22,941 bases of DNA from NCBI GenBank assembly GCA_964406135.1, contig CAYOQO010000015.1:1-22941 (forward strand), in the 5' to 3' direction. Made by a program: the position numbers and the translations under genes. How positions within the stretch are numbered: the first letter of the stretch is position 1; each line of letters starts with the position of its first letter. Positions 1 through 7,920 of this stretch are shown piece by piece. Source of the stretch: JACPFN01 sp964406135 (GTDB taxonomy: Bacteria > Babelota > Babeliae > Babelales > Chromulinivoraceae). The notes beneath the pieces were generated by a model. The model searched no databases, was not told the origin of the DNA, and saw nothing but the letters and a program-made list of their open reading frames with translations.

Positions 1-1444
1 CTGGAAGTTTGCTTTTTTCGATCTGAGAACAAAAAAGAATTGCTCCAAAATCTTTATCCAAAAATGTTGTATAACGTCCTTCTTCAATTCGGAACAAATT
101 TGCACTTTCAGCGTCAGATTTTTTACCGTCAAGAGGTAAGTCGACTTTTACACCTTTGTAGCGCTCAATGAATTTTTTGAGAGATTCTGGATTATATTTC
201 GCGCCACTAACCACGCGTGATGCATCTTGCATAAATCGTTTTTTAAATTTTTCAGTTGCAAGATCTTTTTTAATCTCTGCAGAAACAGATGCAAAATCTT
301 TATATTTTGCTGGATGTTTTGCAATGCGTTGAATCAATTCATAACCGCGCTCAGTTTTTACTGGAACAGAAATTTGTCCATCTGATGACAAATTATCAAA
401 CGCCATTTCAACAATGGCAGTTTCCATTTTTTTGTCACCTTTAGAAAAGAAACCTGAAAGACCTGCACGCGCAGCATCTTTAGTATCATGAGAAAATTCA
501 CGAACTAAAGCTTCAAATTTTGACGGATCTTTTTGTGCCAGTTGAGAGATCTCTTCAATTTTTGTACGAGCTTCCATATCCGTGCTCATTTTTGGATCAA
601 TCAACAATCGACGAATTTGAATTTGTGCAGGTTCTAGCACATAACGATTCATTTTGTTTTTATCATAAAATGCTTTTGCTTCGCTATCAGAAATTGGAGT
701 AACAAATTGAGCTGGGGTAAATTTCCACAATGTTCCAGCACGACGCTCAACAGTTCTAAATTGATCAGCAATTACATTTTTTTTATAAAATTTATGTAAA
801 GTTTCATCCGATGGCATATTTGTTTTTACCTGTGCCAAATATTTTGAGTATGGCAACGTAATATAAGAATATTTTTTGTTTGCAAATTCAGCATTGTACT
901 GCAAAATCATTTCAAATTGAGGAACATACACCGTCGCATCAACCAAGCCAAACAATAATTTATTTTTTGCTTCAAGCTCAACTTCATTTACAAAATCTTG
1001 CATGCTATGCGGAGCAATCGCTTTCTGAAATGCTTCTTGATCTAAAGTTCCATCAGCTTTGAAAAAATATGACGGCAAATGTTGTAATTGTTGTTGCAAC
1101 TGTTGATCAACATAACTTGGAGCAACCTGCATTCCAATGTCAGACATTGCTTGTTGCGCCAAAAGACCACTTACTGCAACTTGGAGAGTTTCTTTTGAAA
1201 CGTTTTGTTGAGGAAACGCAAAACCCTTTTGTCGATACATTTCTTGCTGTTGTTTTGCAATTTTAAGCATTTCTTGAAATTTATTTTGATCTATTGATTG
1301 CGAATAAACTTTAATAGCCCAATTTTTATTTTCACCAAAATTAAACATTACAACGCCGCTACCAAACGCCATCATAAATAAAAAGGCCCATAAGAAAAAT
1401 TTATAAACATTGTTGTGAATTAATTTTCGCATGATAGCTATCAT
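1..1444 (-). CDS. PpiD/SurA-like membrane-anchored peptidylprolyl isomerase (partial, 3' end outside window)
   Basis: Periplasmic folding chaperone/PPIase of the PpiD type; the C-terminus lies beyond the left edge, leaving 481 codons. Seen: a short cytosolic N-terminus, one membrane segment at about residues 16-36, a helical Gln-rich SurA_N-like region (about 45-165), then a parvulin-like domain at about 272-375 with the family pattern FEALVREFSHD, GLSGFFSKGD, AFDNL, QISVPVKTERGYELI. The start at 1444 is chosen because AAGGA lies 6 bases upstream; an in-frame ATG at 1432 would be too far from it. It is the last gene of the miaA-SPOR-ppiD run, 33 bases after the SPOR gene. The parvulin domain is divergent (for example AARAGLSGF where GGxLGxF is usual), so it may act mainly as a chaperone. 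That is inference; PpiD itself often has weak isomerase activity. Confidence 0.8.
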   Translation of the reverse strand, partial: MIAIMRKLIHNNVYKFFLWAFLFMMAFGSGVVMFNFGENKNWAIKVYSQSIDQNKFQEMLKIAKQQQEMYRQKGFAFPQQNVSKETLQVAVSGLLAQQAMSDIGMQVAPSYVDQQLQQQLQHLPSYFFKADGTLDQEAFQKAIAPHSMQDFVNEVELEAKNKLLFGLVDATVYVPQFEMILQYNAEFANKKYSYITLPYSKYLAQVKTNMPSDETLHKFYKKNVIADQFRTVERRAGTLWKFTPAQFVTPISDSEAKAFYDKNKMNRYVLEPAQIQIRRLLIDPKMSTDMEARTKIEEISQLAQKDPSKFEALVREFSHDTKDAARAGLSGFFSKGDKKMETAIVEMAFDNLSSDGQISVPVKTERGYELIQRIAKHPAKYKDFASVSAEIKKDLATEKFKKRFMQDASRVVSGAKYNPESLKKFIERYKGVKVDLPLDGKKSDAESANLFRIEEGRYTTFLDKDFGAILFCSQIEKSKLP

Positions 1445-1477
1445 AAGACGTCCTTCTTGCTTTATGTATGAACTGCT

Positions 1478-2116
1478 TTACACAATTTTTATGTCAGTAC
1501 GTTTGATTTTTTCAAACATTAAGATTTTGTCGACAATTTTTTGCACTTCTTGAACTGAATCGTAAGGTTTCGTAACTACTTGATACCAAGTTCTTACTGA
1601 TTTGCCAGAGGCAGATTTGCCTGATTTTGTTTTAATTTCAACTTCAATTTTTCGCTTTTTAAGCCTTTGAACCATTTGCTCTGCAAAAGATTTTTTACCA
1701 AACCCTGCAAGTGTTGCAAAATGTTTATCTGATTTTACTGGCAAAGCAACTTCTGATGATTTTTTTATCGTAGATTTTACTTCTGACACTTCTGGTTTTA
1801 CAACTTCAACAATTATTTCTTCAGAAGCATCCGGCAAATTTTGTAAAAGTTCTTCAACTTTTGTTTCTTTTTCAGCTTGCAGTGCTTCAGGCATCACGCC
1901 ACCATTCTTTTCAACAAATGATTGCATGGTTAAAAGATAATCAACTTGATCGTTAAAAGATTCTTGTGATGTTTTTTGGGTAAATCCGTCAATAACACTT
2001 TGCTTACCCCAAAAATACCCACCTATAAATAATAATAAACCAAGAATCACAAGAACCGCTGCAGTAACACTAGCCTGTTTTTTTGAAAGATAAATTCCGT
2101 TTTGATCTACAATCAT
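1478..2116 (-). CDS. Membrane-anchored SPOR-domain protein
   Basis: 212 residues. Seen: a short N-terminal cytosolic part, one transmembrane helix at about 15-36 (AAVLVILGLLLFIGGYFWG), a charged Glu/Lys/Val-rich linker (about 60-130), and a C-terminal domain of about 80 residues (132-212) starting HFATLAGFGKKSFAEQMVQR with the usual beta-alpha-beta alternation of SPOR domains. In the family, SPOR domains bind denuded septal peptidoglycan glycans and many such proteins act at division (FtsN, DamX, DedD style). That role is inferred here by architecture only. The gene starts 6 bases after the miaA stop codon, and no good Shine-Dalgarno is visible, so translational coupling to miaA is likely. 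Other possibility: a generic peptidoglycan-binding envelope protein not linked to division. Confidence 0.78.
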   Translation of the reverse strand: MIVDQNGIYLSKKQASVTAAVLVILGLLLFIGGYFWGKQSVIDGFTQKTSQESFNDQVDYLLTMQSFVEKNGGVMPEALQAEKETKVEELLQNLPDASEEIIVEVVKPEVSEVKSTIKKSSEVALPVKSDKHFATLAGFGKKSFAEQMVQRLKKRKIEVEIKTKSGKSASGKSVRTWYQVVTKPYDSVQEVQKIVDKILMFEKIKRTDIKIV

Positions 2117-2122
2117 GATTCG

Positions 2123-3094
2123 TTAACTCAAAGTTTGCAAAATTCGATTTGATAACCCTTTTATATATAAACCAACATCACAATAAGTCAAGTTGATCTC
2201 TTGAACAGAACCTGAAATTTGACGCCCATGAAACTCATTTTTTAAATCTTTTTCAAGCTTATTTAAAAAAATAATTTGTCGTTTAGCATAATTACGAGAT
2301 CTTTGTTGAATTTTTTTAACAACTTCATTTAAATTTTGAGCCTGATCTGATTTTAAATAATATAATAAATCATCATAGCCAATCATTTTTTTCTGAATCA
2401 AGAATTTTTCCCATTCAGTATCCTGCAATGCTTCAACTTCTTGAATCCATCCATCACGTATCATTTCATGCACTCGCGTATCAATTCGCTCATACAATTT
2501 TTGACGTTCACGCTTACAGATTAAAAAATAACATGGTGCCAACGGATCAAAAATTTGTTCAAATTCTGATGGATTTTTGCCGGTTGTTTGAAAAATTGCA
2601 AGCGCTCGAATAATTCTATAGCTATCATGAGGATGAATTTTTTGTGCACGGATAGCATCAATTTGTTTCAATTGCTCCCAAAGATCCAAAGAAGAAACCT
2701 TTTGTTGAGCTATCTGATCTTCCAATTTTGAAATGATTTTTGAACTGTCAGGAATTTCATGCTGTCGATACAATAAAGCTTTAATATAAAATGCAGACCC
2801 ACCCACAATGATTGGCACATGACCACGCGCCCAAATTTCTTGTAACATTTGTTGCACGCGTTCACGAAACTGTACCACCGTAAAATTAATCGGTTGATCT
2901 ATGATATCAAACAGGTGATGAGCAATTTTTTCTGATCGCCAATCGGGCTTTGCTGTACCAATGGTTAACGCAGTGTACATTGATCCAATGTCAGCATTAA
3001 TAATTTCACCACCAACCTCTTGAGCAATTTTTACCGCCAAGTCAGATTTGCCACTCGCCGTTGCACCAGAAATAACAATTATATAATTTTTCAT
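2123..3094 (-). CDS. miaA: tRNA dimethylallyltransferase MiaA
   Basis: Transfers a dimethylallyl group from DMAPP to N6 of adenosine 37 in tRNAs reading UNN codons, the first step to i6A/ms2i6A. Seen (323 residues from ATG 3094): P-loop GATASGKS at 10-17, the INAD...IGTAKP block at 32-50, VGGSAFYIKALL at 98-108, the HPHD and RIIRALAIF segment typical of the family, IGYDDLLYYL, and the RNYAKRQIIF helix. Length is normal. Two conserved spots differ from the textbook enzymes: the residue after the catalytic-type Asp35 is Ile instead of Ser, and the GGT threonine is Ser100. A GTG at 3097 directly before the ATG could also initiate; neither has a clear Shine-Dalgarno. It is the first gene of a three-gene run with the SPOR and PpiD-like genes. 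Confidence 0.93.
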   Translation of the reverse strand: MKNYIIVISGATASGKSDLAVKIAQEVGGEIINADIGSMYTALTIGTAKPDWRSEKIAHHLFDIIDQPINFTVVQFRERVQQMLQEIWARGHVPIIVGGSAFYIKALLYRQHEIPDSSKIISKLEDQIAQQKVSSLDLWEQLKQIDAIRAQKIHPHDSYRIIRALAIFQTTGKNPSEFEQIFDPLAPCYFLICKRERQKLYERIDTRVHEMIRDGWIQEVEALQDTEWEKFLIQKKMIGYDDLLYYLKSDQAQNLNEVVKKIQQRSRNYAKRQIIFLNKLEKDLKNEFHGRQISGSVQEINLTYCDVGLYIKGLSNRILQTLS

Positions 3095-3199
3095 CACAAA
3101 ATAACGATTTTTTACTTTTTAAAAAAAATTGATAATGCCAAAATAGGATACGTTAAAATAATCTTTTCATAAAGTAATCAGCATTAAGATTTTATACTT

Positions 3200-3232
3200 A
3201 AGCGGGAAATTTAATTTCCCGCTTATTTTTTT
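3200..3232. terminator. Perfect hairpin between carD-like gene and miaA
   Basis: An 11-bp perfect stem (3200-3210 with 3214-3224) with a TTA loop, core GCGGGAAAT/ATTTCCCGC. It directly follows the carD-like stop codon on the minus strand, so it probably ends that transcript. The T-run (3226-3232), however, is on the plus-strand side; on the minus strand the hairpin is followed by AAGTATAAAA. It therefore looks most like a terminator for rightward transcription. Confidence 0.6.
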
Positions 3233-3811
3233 CTAAAAATCCAAATCTTGTTCAAATTTAAAATCATGCTTCACTTTTTTTACAGATCCTTTTTGAGATA
3301 TCTCATTTGCTTTGCATGCACCTAAAAAAGTTTTTTGTAAAAACTTCAAAGCTTTTTCTCGATCAATATCTTTTACAACTGATATTTCTTCAATTAATAA
3401 ATGTTCAATTTTCGATTTTAAATTTCGCTCTCCAAATGATAATTCTTTGGTTTGTGAAATTACCTGTAAATCTTTATAAATTTGACAAATTTTAATTAAA
3501 TTTCCAGATCGTAAATTTAATTGATATTTTTTGTTACGTCGATTCCAATTATTTAGCCCAACTTCATGCTCTGTTCTTGTAATTGGTTCAGAAAGAACTT
3601 GAAACATAGATTCCAAATCTTGCTGTGAACTGAGTCTTCGAATCCCAACAGCTTCAAGTCGATCTTCAGGAACTAATACGGCCATGTCCTTATTAAAAAA
3701 CTTCAATTCATAAAAACTTGTTTGTTTTCCAGATATAAGTCGTTTGACCAACTTACTAATAAAAGCTACACCATATCCAGGATACACAACTTTTTCATTG
3801 ACGAGGAACAT
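3233..3811 (-). CDS. carD: CarD-family (CdnL/TRCF-RID) transcriptional regulator
   Basis: RNA polymerase-binding regulator that stabilises open promoter complexes in families where it has been studied. Seen (192 residues): an N-terminal RID domain (about 1-58) beginning FLVNEKVVYPGYGVAFI with VLVPEDRLEAVGIR, then a helical DNA-binding part (about 80-150) with the diagnostic W-N-R-R motif (NNWNRRNKKYQLNLRSGN), the IYKDLQ segment and LSFGERNL. A Lys-rich tail of about 35 residues (156-192) extends beyond the usual 160-170-residue CarD. Shine-Dalgarno AAGGAG sits 5 bases before ATG 3811. It is a lone gene, separated from miaA by a hairpin and divergent from the flippase-like gene. Confidence 0.9.
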   Translation of the reverse strand: MFLVNEKVVYPGYGVAFISKLVKRLISGKQTSFYELKFFNKDMAVLVPEDRLEAVGIRRLSSQQDLESMFQVLSEPITRTEHEVGLNNWNRRNKKYQLNLRSGNLIKICQIYKDLQVISQTKELSFGERNLKSKIEHLLIEEISVVKDIDREKALKFLQKTFLGACKANEISQKGSVKKVKHDFKFEQDLDF

Positions 3812-4024
3812 ACGCTCTCCTTAACCAGAAATCAAAACCTGATTAACCTAAAGTTCCCTTACAAAATTTTGTTATCCTAGTTTATAGAATATCCGATTCC
3901 ATCAGAGATTAAAAGAAAGTTCCCAACATAACAGAATTTTACTTTACACGAGCCATTTTTATTAAAATAATAGTTTCATGCTATACTCAATTTTGTAATT
4001 TTTTTTACAAAATAAGGAACATGC

Positions 4025-5401
4025 ATGCTTCAAAAAACATTTTTACATGCAGCACTTTGGAATGCTTTCAACGTCTTTTTATACAAAATAATCTTACAAA
4101 CACATCAAGCTTGCTTATTTTATGTTATCAGCAAAGAACTTTTTGGAATTTCAGGAACTCTGTTTTCAATAATTTATTTTTTAATCAATCTCACAAATTT
4201 CGGATTTGATTACTCATTATTTGCATTTCATTCCTATTTTTCATCCTGTCAAAGTAATTTCAAAAAAATGATCTATTATTTTAAGCTTCGAAGCTTTATG
4301 GTTCTTATGATTACATTATTTATTTTAATGTTCTGTCATTTTTTTTCATATTTACCACAAATATCTTTTATCAAGCAATTCACATCGCCATCATTAATCA
4401 TACTTTTAGCTTGTATTTTTATTTCAGAAAGCATAAAGAAATCATTTGAACTATTTGCTCATCTTTCTTTTTTAAATAAATCGGTAACCATAGTAGAAAT
4501 AGCAAGTCTTTTAATCTATTCAGCAATGGTCTGGAGCTATTATTTTTTATTCCGATCTATAAATTTATATGTCATTTTTTCTGCAATGTGCATCATGTCA
4601 TACCTTGAACTTTATGCAATTTTGCAACGTTTAAAAACTTTTGAAAAAACATTACCTTCAACTTGTCCAAATCAATTATTTCCAACACAAAAAATGATTT
4701 TAAAAAATCAAGCAATTAACTATATAAATCAAATTACAAAAGCTTTGTTTTCTCCAAATTTTATGATCATTGTCCTTGCGTATCGCCTTGGAATGGTGAA
4801 AGCTGGTTACATCAAATTAATAATTGATATCATTATTTTAATGTACATGTTACTCAATCGAGCTGTCGGAATTCCAAGTGGCGCTTTAATGTCACGAAGT
4901 ACCATTGCTCAAAAATCAATATCTGATCAAATCACGCACCCTTCAAAAATTTTTTTAAAAATTACGAACGCCTACATTCAATTTTTATACGCCCTTTTCA
5001 TGATGTGCAGCGCTATCATTGTTCCATGTCTATTAAAATTAAACTGCTCTGACACTACAATCATCATCAACATTTTACTGTTCAGTTTTGCTGGTTTTTT
5101 AGAATATCTTATGATCACTTATGAAAAACTATACATCACTCAAAATGCAGAAAAAAAACTTGCTATGATCAATATCATAGGACTTGGTTCTGTTATTCCT
5201 CTGCTATACGTAAGCGCCCAAATTTCAACACAATATCTTTTACTTCCATTTATCATAGTTCGATTTGTCAATTTTATTATGATTGCTCACGTTACCTTTA
5301 TAACTTGGAAAATTACTCCAAATTTTCAAATAAATCACAAAACCTTTTTAATCACCCTCTTGCCAGCCTTATGCTTACTTGTATGGTACCTTAAAGCATA
5401 A
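4025..5401 (+). CDS. Polytopic membrane protein, probable MOP-type (Wzx/MATE-like) flippase
   Basis: 458 residues, very hydrophobic, with roughly 10-12 predicted membrane helices spread over the whole length. The N-terminal pattern (HAALWNAFNVFLYKIILQ, then ISKELFGISGTLFSIIYFLI and NLTNFGFDYSLF) resembles the first helices of polysaccharide/lipid-linked-oligosaccharide flippases of the MOP exporter superfamily. No other domain is visible. Start 4025 is chosen over ATG 4021 (a different, short frame) because AAGGA at 4014-4018 sits 6 bases upstream. A TATACT box at 3982-3987 may be its -10 element, but no convincing -35 is seen. No glycosyltransferase or polymerase gene lies nearby, so the substrate cannot be guessed. 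Assignment to the superfamily is by pattern and is moderate only. Confidence 0.6.
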   Translation: MLQKTFLHAALWNAFNVFLYKIILQTHQACLFYVISKELFGISGTLFSIIYFLINLTNFGFDYSLFAFHSYFSSCQSNFKKMIYYFKLRSFMVLMITLFILMFCHFFSYLPQISFIKQFTSPSLIILLACIFISESIKKSFELFAHLSFLNKSVTIVEIASLLIYSAMVWSYYFLFRSINLYVIFSAMCIMSYLELYAILQRLKTFEKTLPSTCPNQLFPTQKMILKNQAINYINQITKALFSPNFMIIVLAYRLGMVKAGYIKLIIDIIILMYMLLNRAVGIPSGALMSRSTIAQKSISDQITHPSKIFLKITNAYIQFLYALFMMCSAIIVPCLLKLNCSDTTIIINILLFSFAGFLEYLMITYEKLYITQNAEKKLAMINIIGLGSVIPLLYVSAQISTQYLLLPFIIVRFVNFIMIAHVTFITWKITPNFQINHKTFLITLLPALCLLVWYLKA

Positions 5402-5505
5402 CCAGAATAATCACCAAGTTGCAAATCATTGATTTTCATCTTAAGATCTCATTAGACTTATAAAAAAGGTAATCAATAATTCTTATTCCTTAAGGGAGAG
5501 TAAAA

Positions 5506-7146
5506 ATGAAGCAATCTCTATACCTAAAAGCACTGGTGCTTATTGCCATCGTCAGTAATTTATCGCTGCAAGCTGAACGTAAGCATGCAAATGCCTTACT
5601 CAAAGCAGCTGGCACTCCTGCTGCCACAACCGTTGAATACGCAGACTTAAGCACAAAAATATCTGATACTGCTGCTCAAGTTGCAAGTTTGGCACAGCAA
5701 CATCAAGATGCTAAAAATTTACACAAATCAGTTTCTGACCTTAACAGGTCACTACACATAGAACTTGACGGAAAAGCAAACAAAGCTGGAAAAGATCTAG
5801 AAAACAACATTGCCCAAGAGCATCAACAGCTTCATTTGCACCTTAAAAACATTGCCGATTTTAATAAACATATTCACACTGAAGTTCAAAAAGCAAATGA
5901 TGCCCGAGCTACAACAGTTACAGAACGTGAACCGCTCATGGCAACAGCTTACAATGCTTTCAGCGATAGCCAATTAACATCACGCATGACCAAAATTTCT
6001 GCAAAACCAAAGCCAGTTGCCCAGCCAACACCAAAAAAAGAAAAAGTAGTTAAACCAAAAAAAGAAAAAATTAACGTTGTTAAAAAAGCAAAACCTTCAA
6101 AAAAAGAAAAAGAAATTATTGTTCCTCAAGAAAAACCAGCTAAAGTAAAACGACCTGAATCATACAATTTCTCAAAATCAGAATCAACAAAACCGGTCAA
6201 AAAATCAGCTGCACAAAAACAAGCAGAAGCTGATGCAAAAGCCGAACAAAAATCTGCAGATCAAGCACACAAAAAAGCTCAAATTCAAGCAAAAAGAGAA
6301 GCTGATGAACAAGCAGCAGCTGACCGCAAATCCAAAATAGAAGCCGATAAAGCTGCAAATAAAGCTACAAAAAAAGCTCAACAAGAACATGACAAAGCTC
6401 AAGCTCAAGCACAAAAAGATGCTCGTAAAGCAGATGCTGATTCAAAAGCAGCAGAAATAAAAGAAGAGCGTGATGCAAAAAATGCTCAACGTCAAGCAGA
6501 AAAAGATCAACAGGACCAAGAACTTCAAGCAAAAAAAGATGCTCGACTTGAAAAACATCGCGTACGAAAAGCGCAAGAAAAAGCAGATGCTCAAGCCCAA
6601 CAAGAGCAAGCTGATCAAGTAGCAGCTGAAAAACAAGCAGAAAAAGAGCGCAAATCTCAAGAAAAAAAAGATCAAGCAGCAGCAGACAAGCAAGCTAAAA
6701 TAGATGCAAAAAATGAAAAGGATGCTCAGCGTCAAGCAGATCAAGAAGCCCGACGCGCAAAAGTTCAAGCTGATAAAGATCAAGCAGCTGCAGATAAAGC
6801 ACAACAAGAACATGATGCTCAAATGAAAAAAGAGAAAGCCGCATCAGATAAAGAGGCTGCACAAGCCCAAAAAGAACAAGACGCTCAAGATAAAAAAGAT
6901 CAATTAGCTGCAGATAAAGAACGAAAAGCCCAAGAAAAACAAGCTCAAAAAGCACAAGCTGAGTCAGATAAAGCTGCAAAAAAAGCTCAACAAGATCAAG
7001 ACGCTCAAGCAAGAAAAGAGCAAGCCGCTGCAGACAAAGAACGTAAGGCTCAAGAAAAACAAGAAAAAGCAGATGCAAAAGCTCGAGAAAAGCAAGCACG
7101 TCAAGCTCAAAAAGCAATTCAGCAAAATGAAGATTACGAAGGATAA
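5506..7146 (+). CDS. Exported Ala/Lys/Gln-rich coiled-coil protein
   Basis: 546 residues, function not recognised. Seen: a signal peptide (about 1-23, MKQSLYLKALVLIAIVSNLS then LQA), an amphipathic helical region (about 45-150), a Lys/Pro-rich linker (about 166-230, repeated KPKKEK-type blocks), and a long very regular Ala/Lys/Gln/Asp/Glu region (about 231-540) expected to be one long helix or coiled coil, similar in composition to TolA domain II. Inside it the block DAQ-x-KK/RKE/DQ-ADKERKAQEKQ occurs at 459-479 and again at 499-519, exactly 40 residues apart. Shine-Dalgarno AAGGGAGAG lies upstream. The next gene, 29 bases on, encodes a small protein of like composition, so the two probably form an operon. 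A periplasm-spanning or surface structural role is a guess. Confidence 0.8.
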   Translation: MKQSLYLKALVLIAIVSNLSLQAERKHANALLKAAGTPAATTVEYADLSTKISDTAAQVASLAQQHQDAKNLHKSVSDLNRSLHIELDGKANKAGKDLENNIAQEHQQLHLHLKNIADFNKHIHTEVQKANDARATTVTEREPLMATAYNAFSDSQLTSRMTKISAKPKPVAQPTPKKEKVVKPKKEKINVVKKAKPSKKEKEIIVPQEKPAKVKRPESYNFSKSESTKPVKKSAAQKQAEADAKAEQKSADQAHKKAQIQAKREADEQAAADRKSKIEADKAANKATKKAQQEHDKAQAQAQKDARKADADSKAAEIKEERDAKNAQRQAEKDQQDQELQAKKDARLEKHRVRKAQEKADAQAQQEQADQVAAEKQAEKERKSQEKKDQAAADKQAKIDAKNEKDAQRQADQEARRAKVQADKDQAAADKAQQEHDAQMKKEKAASDKEAAQAQKEQDAQDKKDQLAADKERKAQEKQAQKAQAESDKAAKKAQQDQDAQARKEQAAADKERKAQEKQEKADAKAREKQARQAQKAIQQNEDYEG

Positions 7147-7175
7147 AAAGCTATAAGAAAAAACGGGGCACTGAT

Positions 7176-7526
7176 ATGAAAAATAATTTATTTGCAACAT
7201 TTCTCATGCTCACTGTTCTTACCTATGCTTTTAACCTACAAGCAGAAGCTGCATCAGAAAAAAAAGCTCGTATTGCTCAAGAAAAAAAAGACAAAGCTAC
7301 AGCAAAAGCAAAAAGAAAAGCTGAGTACCAGAAAAAAGAAAAAATCAGAATAGCTCAGAAAAAAGCTCGTCAAAAAGCTGCAGCGCAAGAAGAAAATAGC
7401 GTTTTTGAAAAAAGTAAAAAATGGGATGACTATGTACCAGCACGATTTATGAATGAATCAGAAAAATCATTTTCTACCAATAAATCTGATTCCATAACTC
7501 AAATCAACGATAGCTATACTTTTTAA
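7176..7526 (+). CDS. Small exported Ala/Lys-rich protein
   Basis: 116 residues, function not recognised. Seen: a signal peptide (about 1-25, cleavage probably after LQAEA), a Lys/Ala-rich helical stretch (about 27-75) made of the same kind of words (EKKARIAQEKK, KAKRKAEY) as the neighbouring 546-residue protein, then a Ser/Asn/Asp-rich tail ending in SYTF. It looks like a short companion or cut-down paralogue of the upstream protein; the 29-base spacing supports co-transcription. The Shine-Dalgarno is weak (GGGG about 8 bases before ATG). It is followed at once by a strong terminator. Confidence 0.7.
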   Translation: MKNNLFATFLMLTVLTYAFNLQAEAASEKKARIAQEKKDKATAKAKRKAEYQKKEKIRIAQKKARQKAAAQEENSVFEKSKKWDDYVPARFMNESEKSFSTNKSDSITQINDSYTF

Positions 7527-7581
7527 CGCAAACATCGCAATGTAAATTTCAGGGTCAGGATCATCTCCTGACCCTTTTCTT
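7527..7581 (+). repeat. 55-base contig end, left copy
   Basis: These 55 bases, starting right after the TAA of the small Ala/Lys-rich gene, are identical to 7682-7736 on the other side of the N run. The two copies end exactly at the Ns (left) and begin exactly after them (right), the pattern expected for two contigs that overlap by one assembly k-mer. Confidence 0.9.
7551..7581 (+). terminator. Intrinsic terminator of the Ala/Lys-rich gene pair
   Basis: 10-bp stem AGGGTCAGGA / TCCTGACCCT (7551-7560 with 7566-7575), loop TCATC, followed by TTTCTT. It lies 24 bases after the stop codon. The same hairpin appears again at 7706-7730 in the duplicated contig end. Confidence 0.85.
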
Positions 7582-7681
7582 NNNNNNNNNNNNNNNNNNN
7601 NNNNNNNNNNNNNNNNNNNNNNNNNNNNNNNNNNNNNNNNNNNNNNNNNNNNNNNNNNNNNNNNNNNNNNNNNNNNNNNNN
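7582..7681. other. Assembly gap (100 N)
   Basis: Exactly 100 unknown bases, the conventional placeholder for a scaffold gap of unknown size. Because both flanks carry the same 55 bases, there may be no missing sequence at all, or a repeat may have been collapsed. Confidence 0.97.
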
Positions 7682-7736
7682 CGCAAACATCGCAATGTAA
7701 ATTTCAGGGTCAGGATCATCTCCTGACCCTTTTCTT
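7682..7736 (+). repeat. 55-base contig end, right copy
   Basis: Identical to 7527-7581, including the terminator hairpin (7706-7715 with 7721-7730). The shared sequence continues past the repeat as TTC then a C run, so the next unique sequence starts at 7737. Likely the same genomic locus represented twice. Confidence 0.9.
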
Positions 7737-7770
7737 CTTCCCCCCAAAGCCCTTCTTCATCCTTTCAAAA

Positions 7771-7816
7771 TTACGCAGTCGTATCCAGACAGCTCCCCCA
7801 AAGGCCAACTGCGTAA
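7771..7816. repeat. Long inverted repeat in the intergenic region before dnaK
   Basis: TTACGCAGT (7771-7779) pairs perfectly with ACTGCGTAA (7808-7816) across a 28-base loop; a second pair ATCCAG (7783-7788) / CTGGAT (7825-7830) overlaps it. On the minus strand one frame through it reads LTQLAFGGAVWIRLRNF, which faintly recalls C-termini of DDE transposases (…AxIWLR). It could be a mobile-element remnant or a structured RNA. The unusual base composition (C-rich runs in an AT-rich genome) sets it apart from the neighbouring genes. Confidence 0.4.
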
Positions 7817-7871
7817 GTATCAAGCTGGATGGAATAGACGGAGTAAAAAAAAAATCTGCCCCCTCTCCCTC

Positions 7872-7901
7872 ATCCCTGCGCAGGCAGGGATCCATGTCTT
7901 C
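7872..7901 (+). repeat. Dispersed hairpin repeat, copy 1
   Basis: Perfect 8-bp hairpin ATCCCTGC-GCAG-GCAGGGAT (7872-7891) followed by CCATGTCTTC. The tail GGATCCATGTCTTC recurs at 8024-8037 and 10653-10666, and the pyrimidine-rich leader (CCCCTCTCCCTC) resembles that at 10624-10635. It is built like the small palindromic REP/dRS3-type repeats found in many bacterial genomes. Confidence 0.75.
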
Positions 7902-7920
7902 TGAATTATAAAAAATCAGT

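Noticed and set aside
6205..7200. Several minus-strand open frames of 69-140 codons opposite the Ala/Lys-rich genes
   Set aside because: They are Phe/Cys/Leu-rich mirror frames of a low-complexity AAA/GCA/CAA-rich coding sequence, with no ribosome binding sites; the plus-strand gene explains them.
7523..7747. Minus-strand frame running through the N gap
   Set aside because: It exists only because the 100 Ns are read as open codons and the flanks are duplicated.
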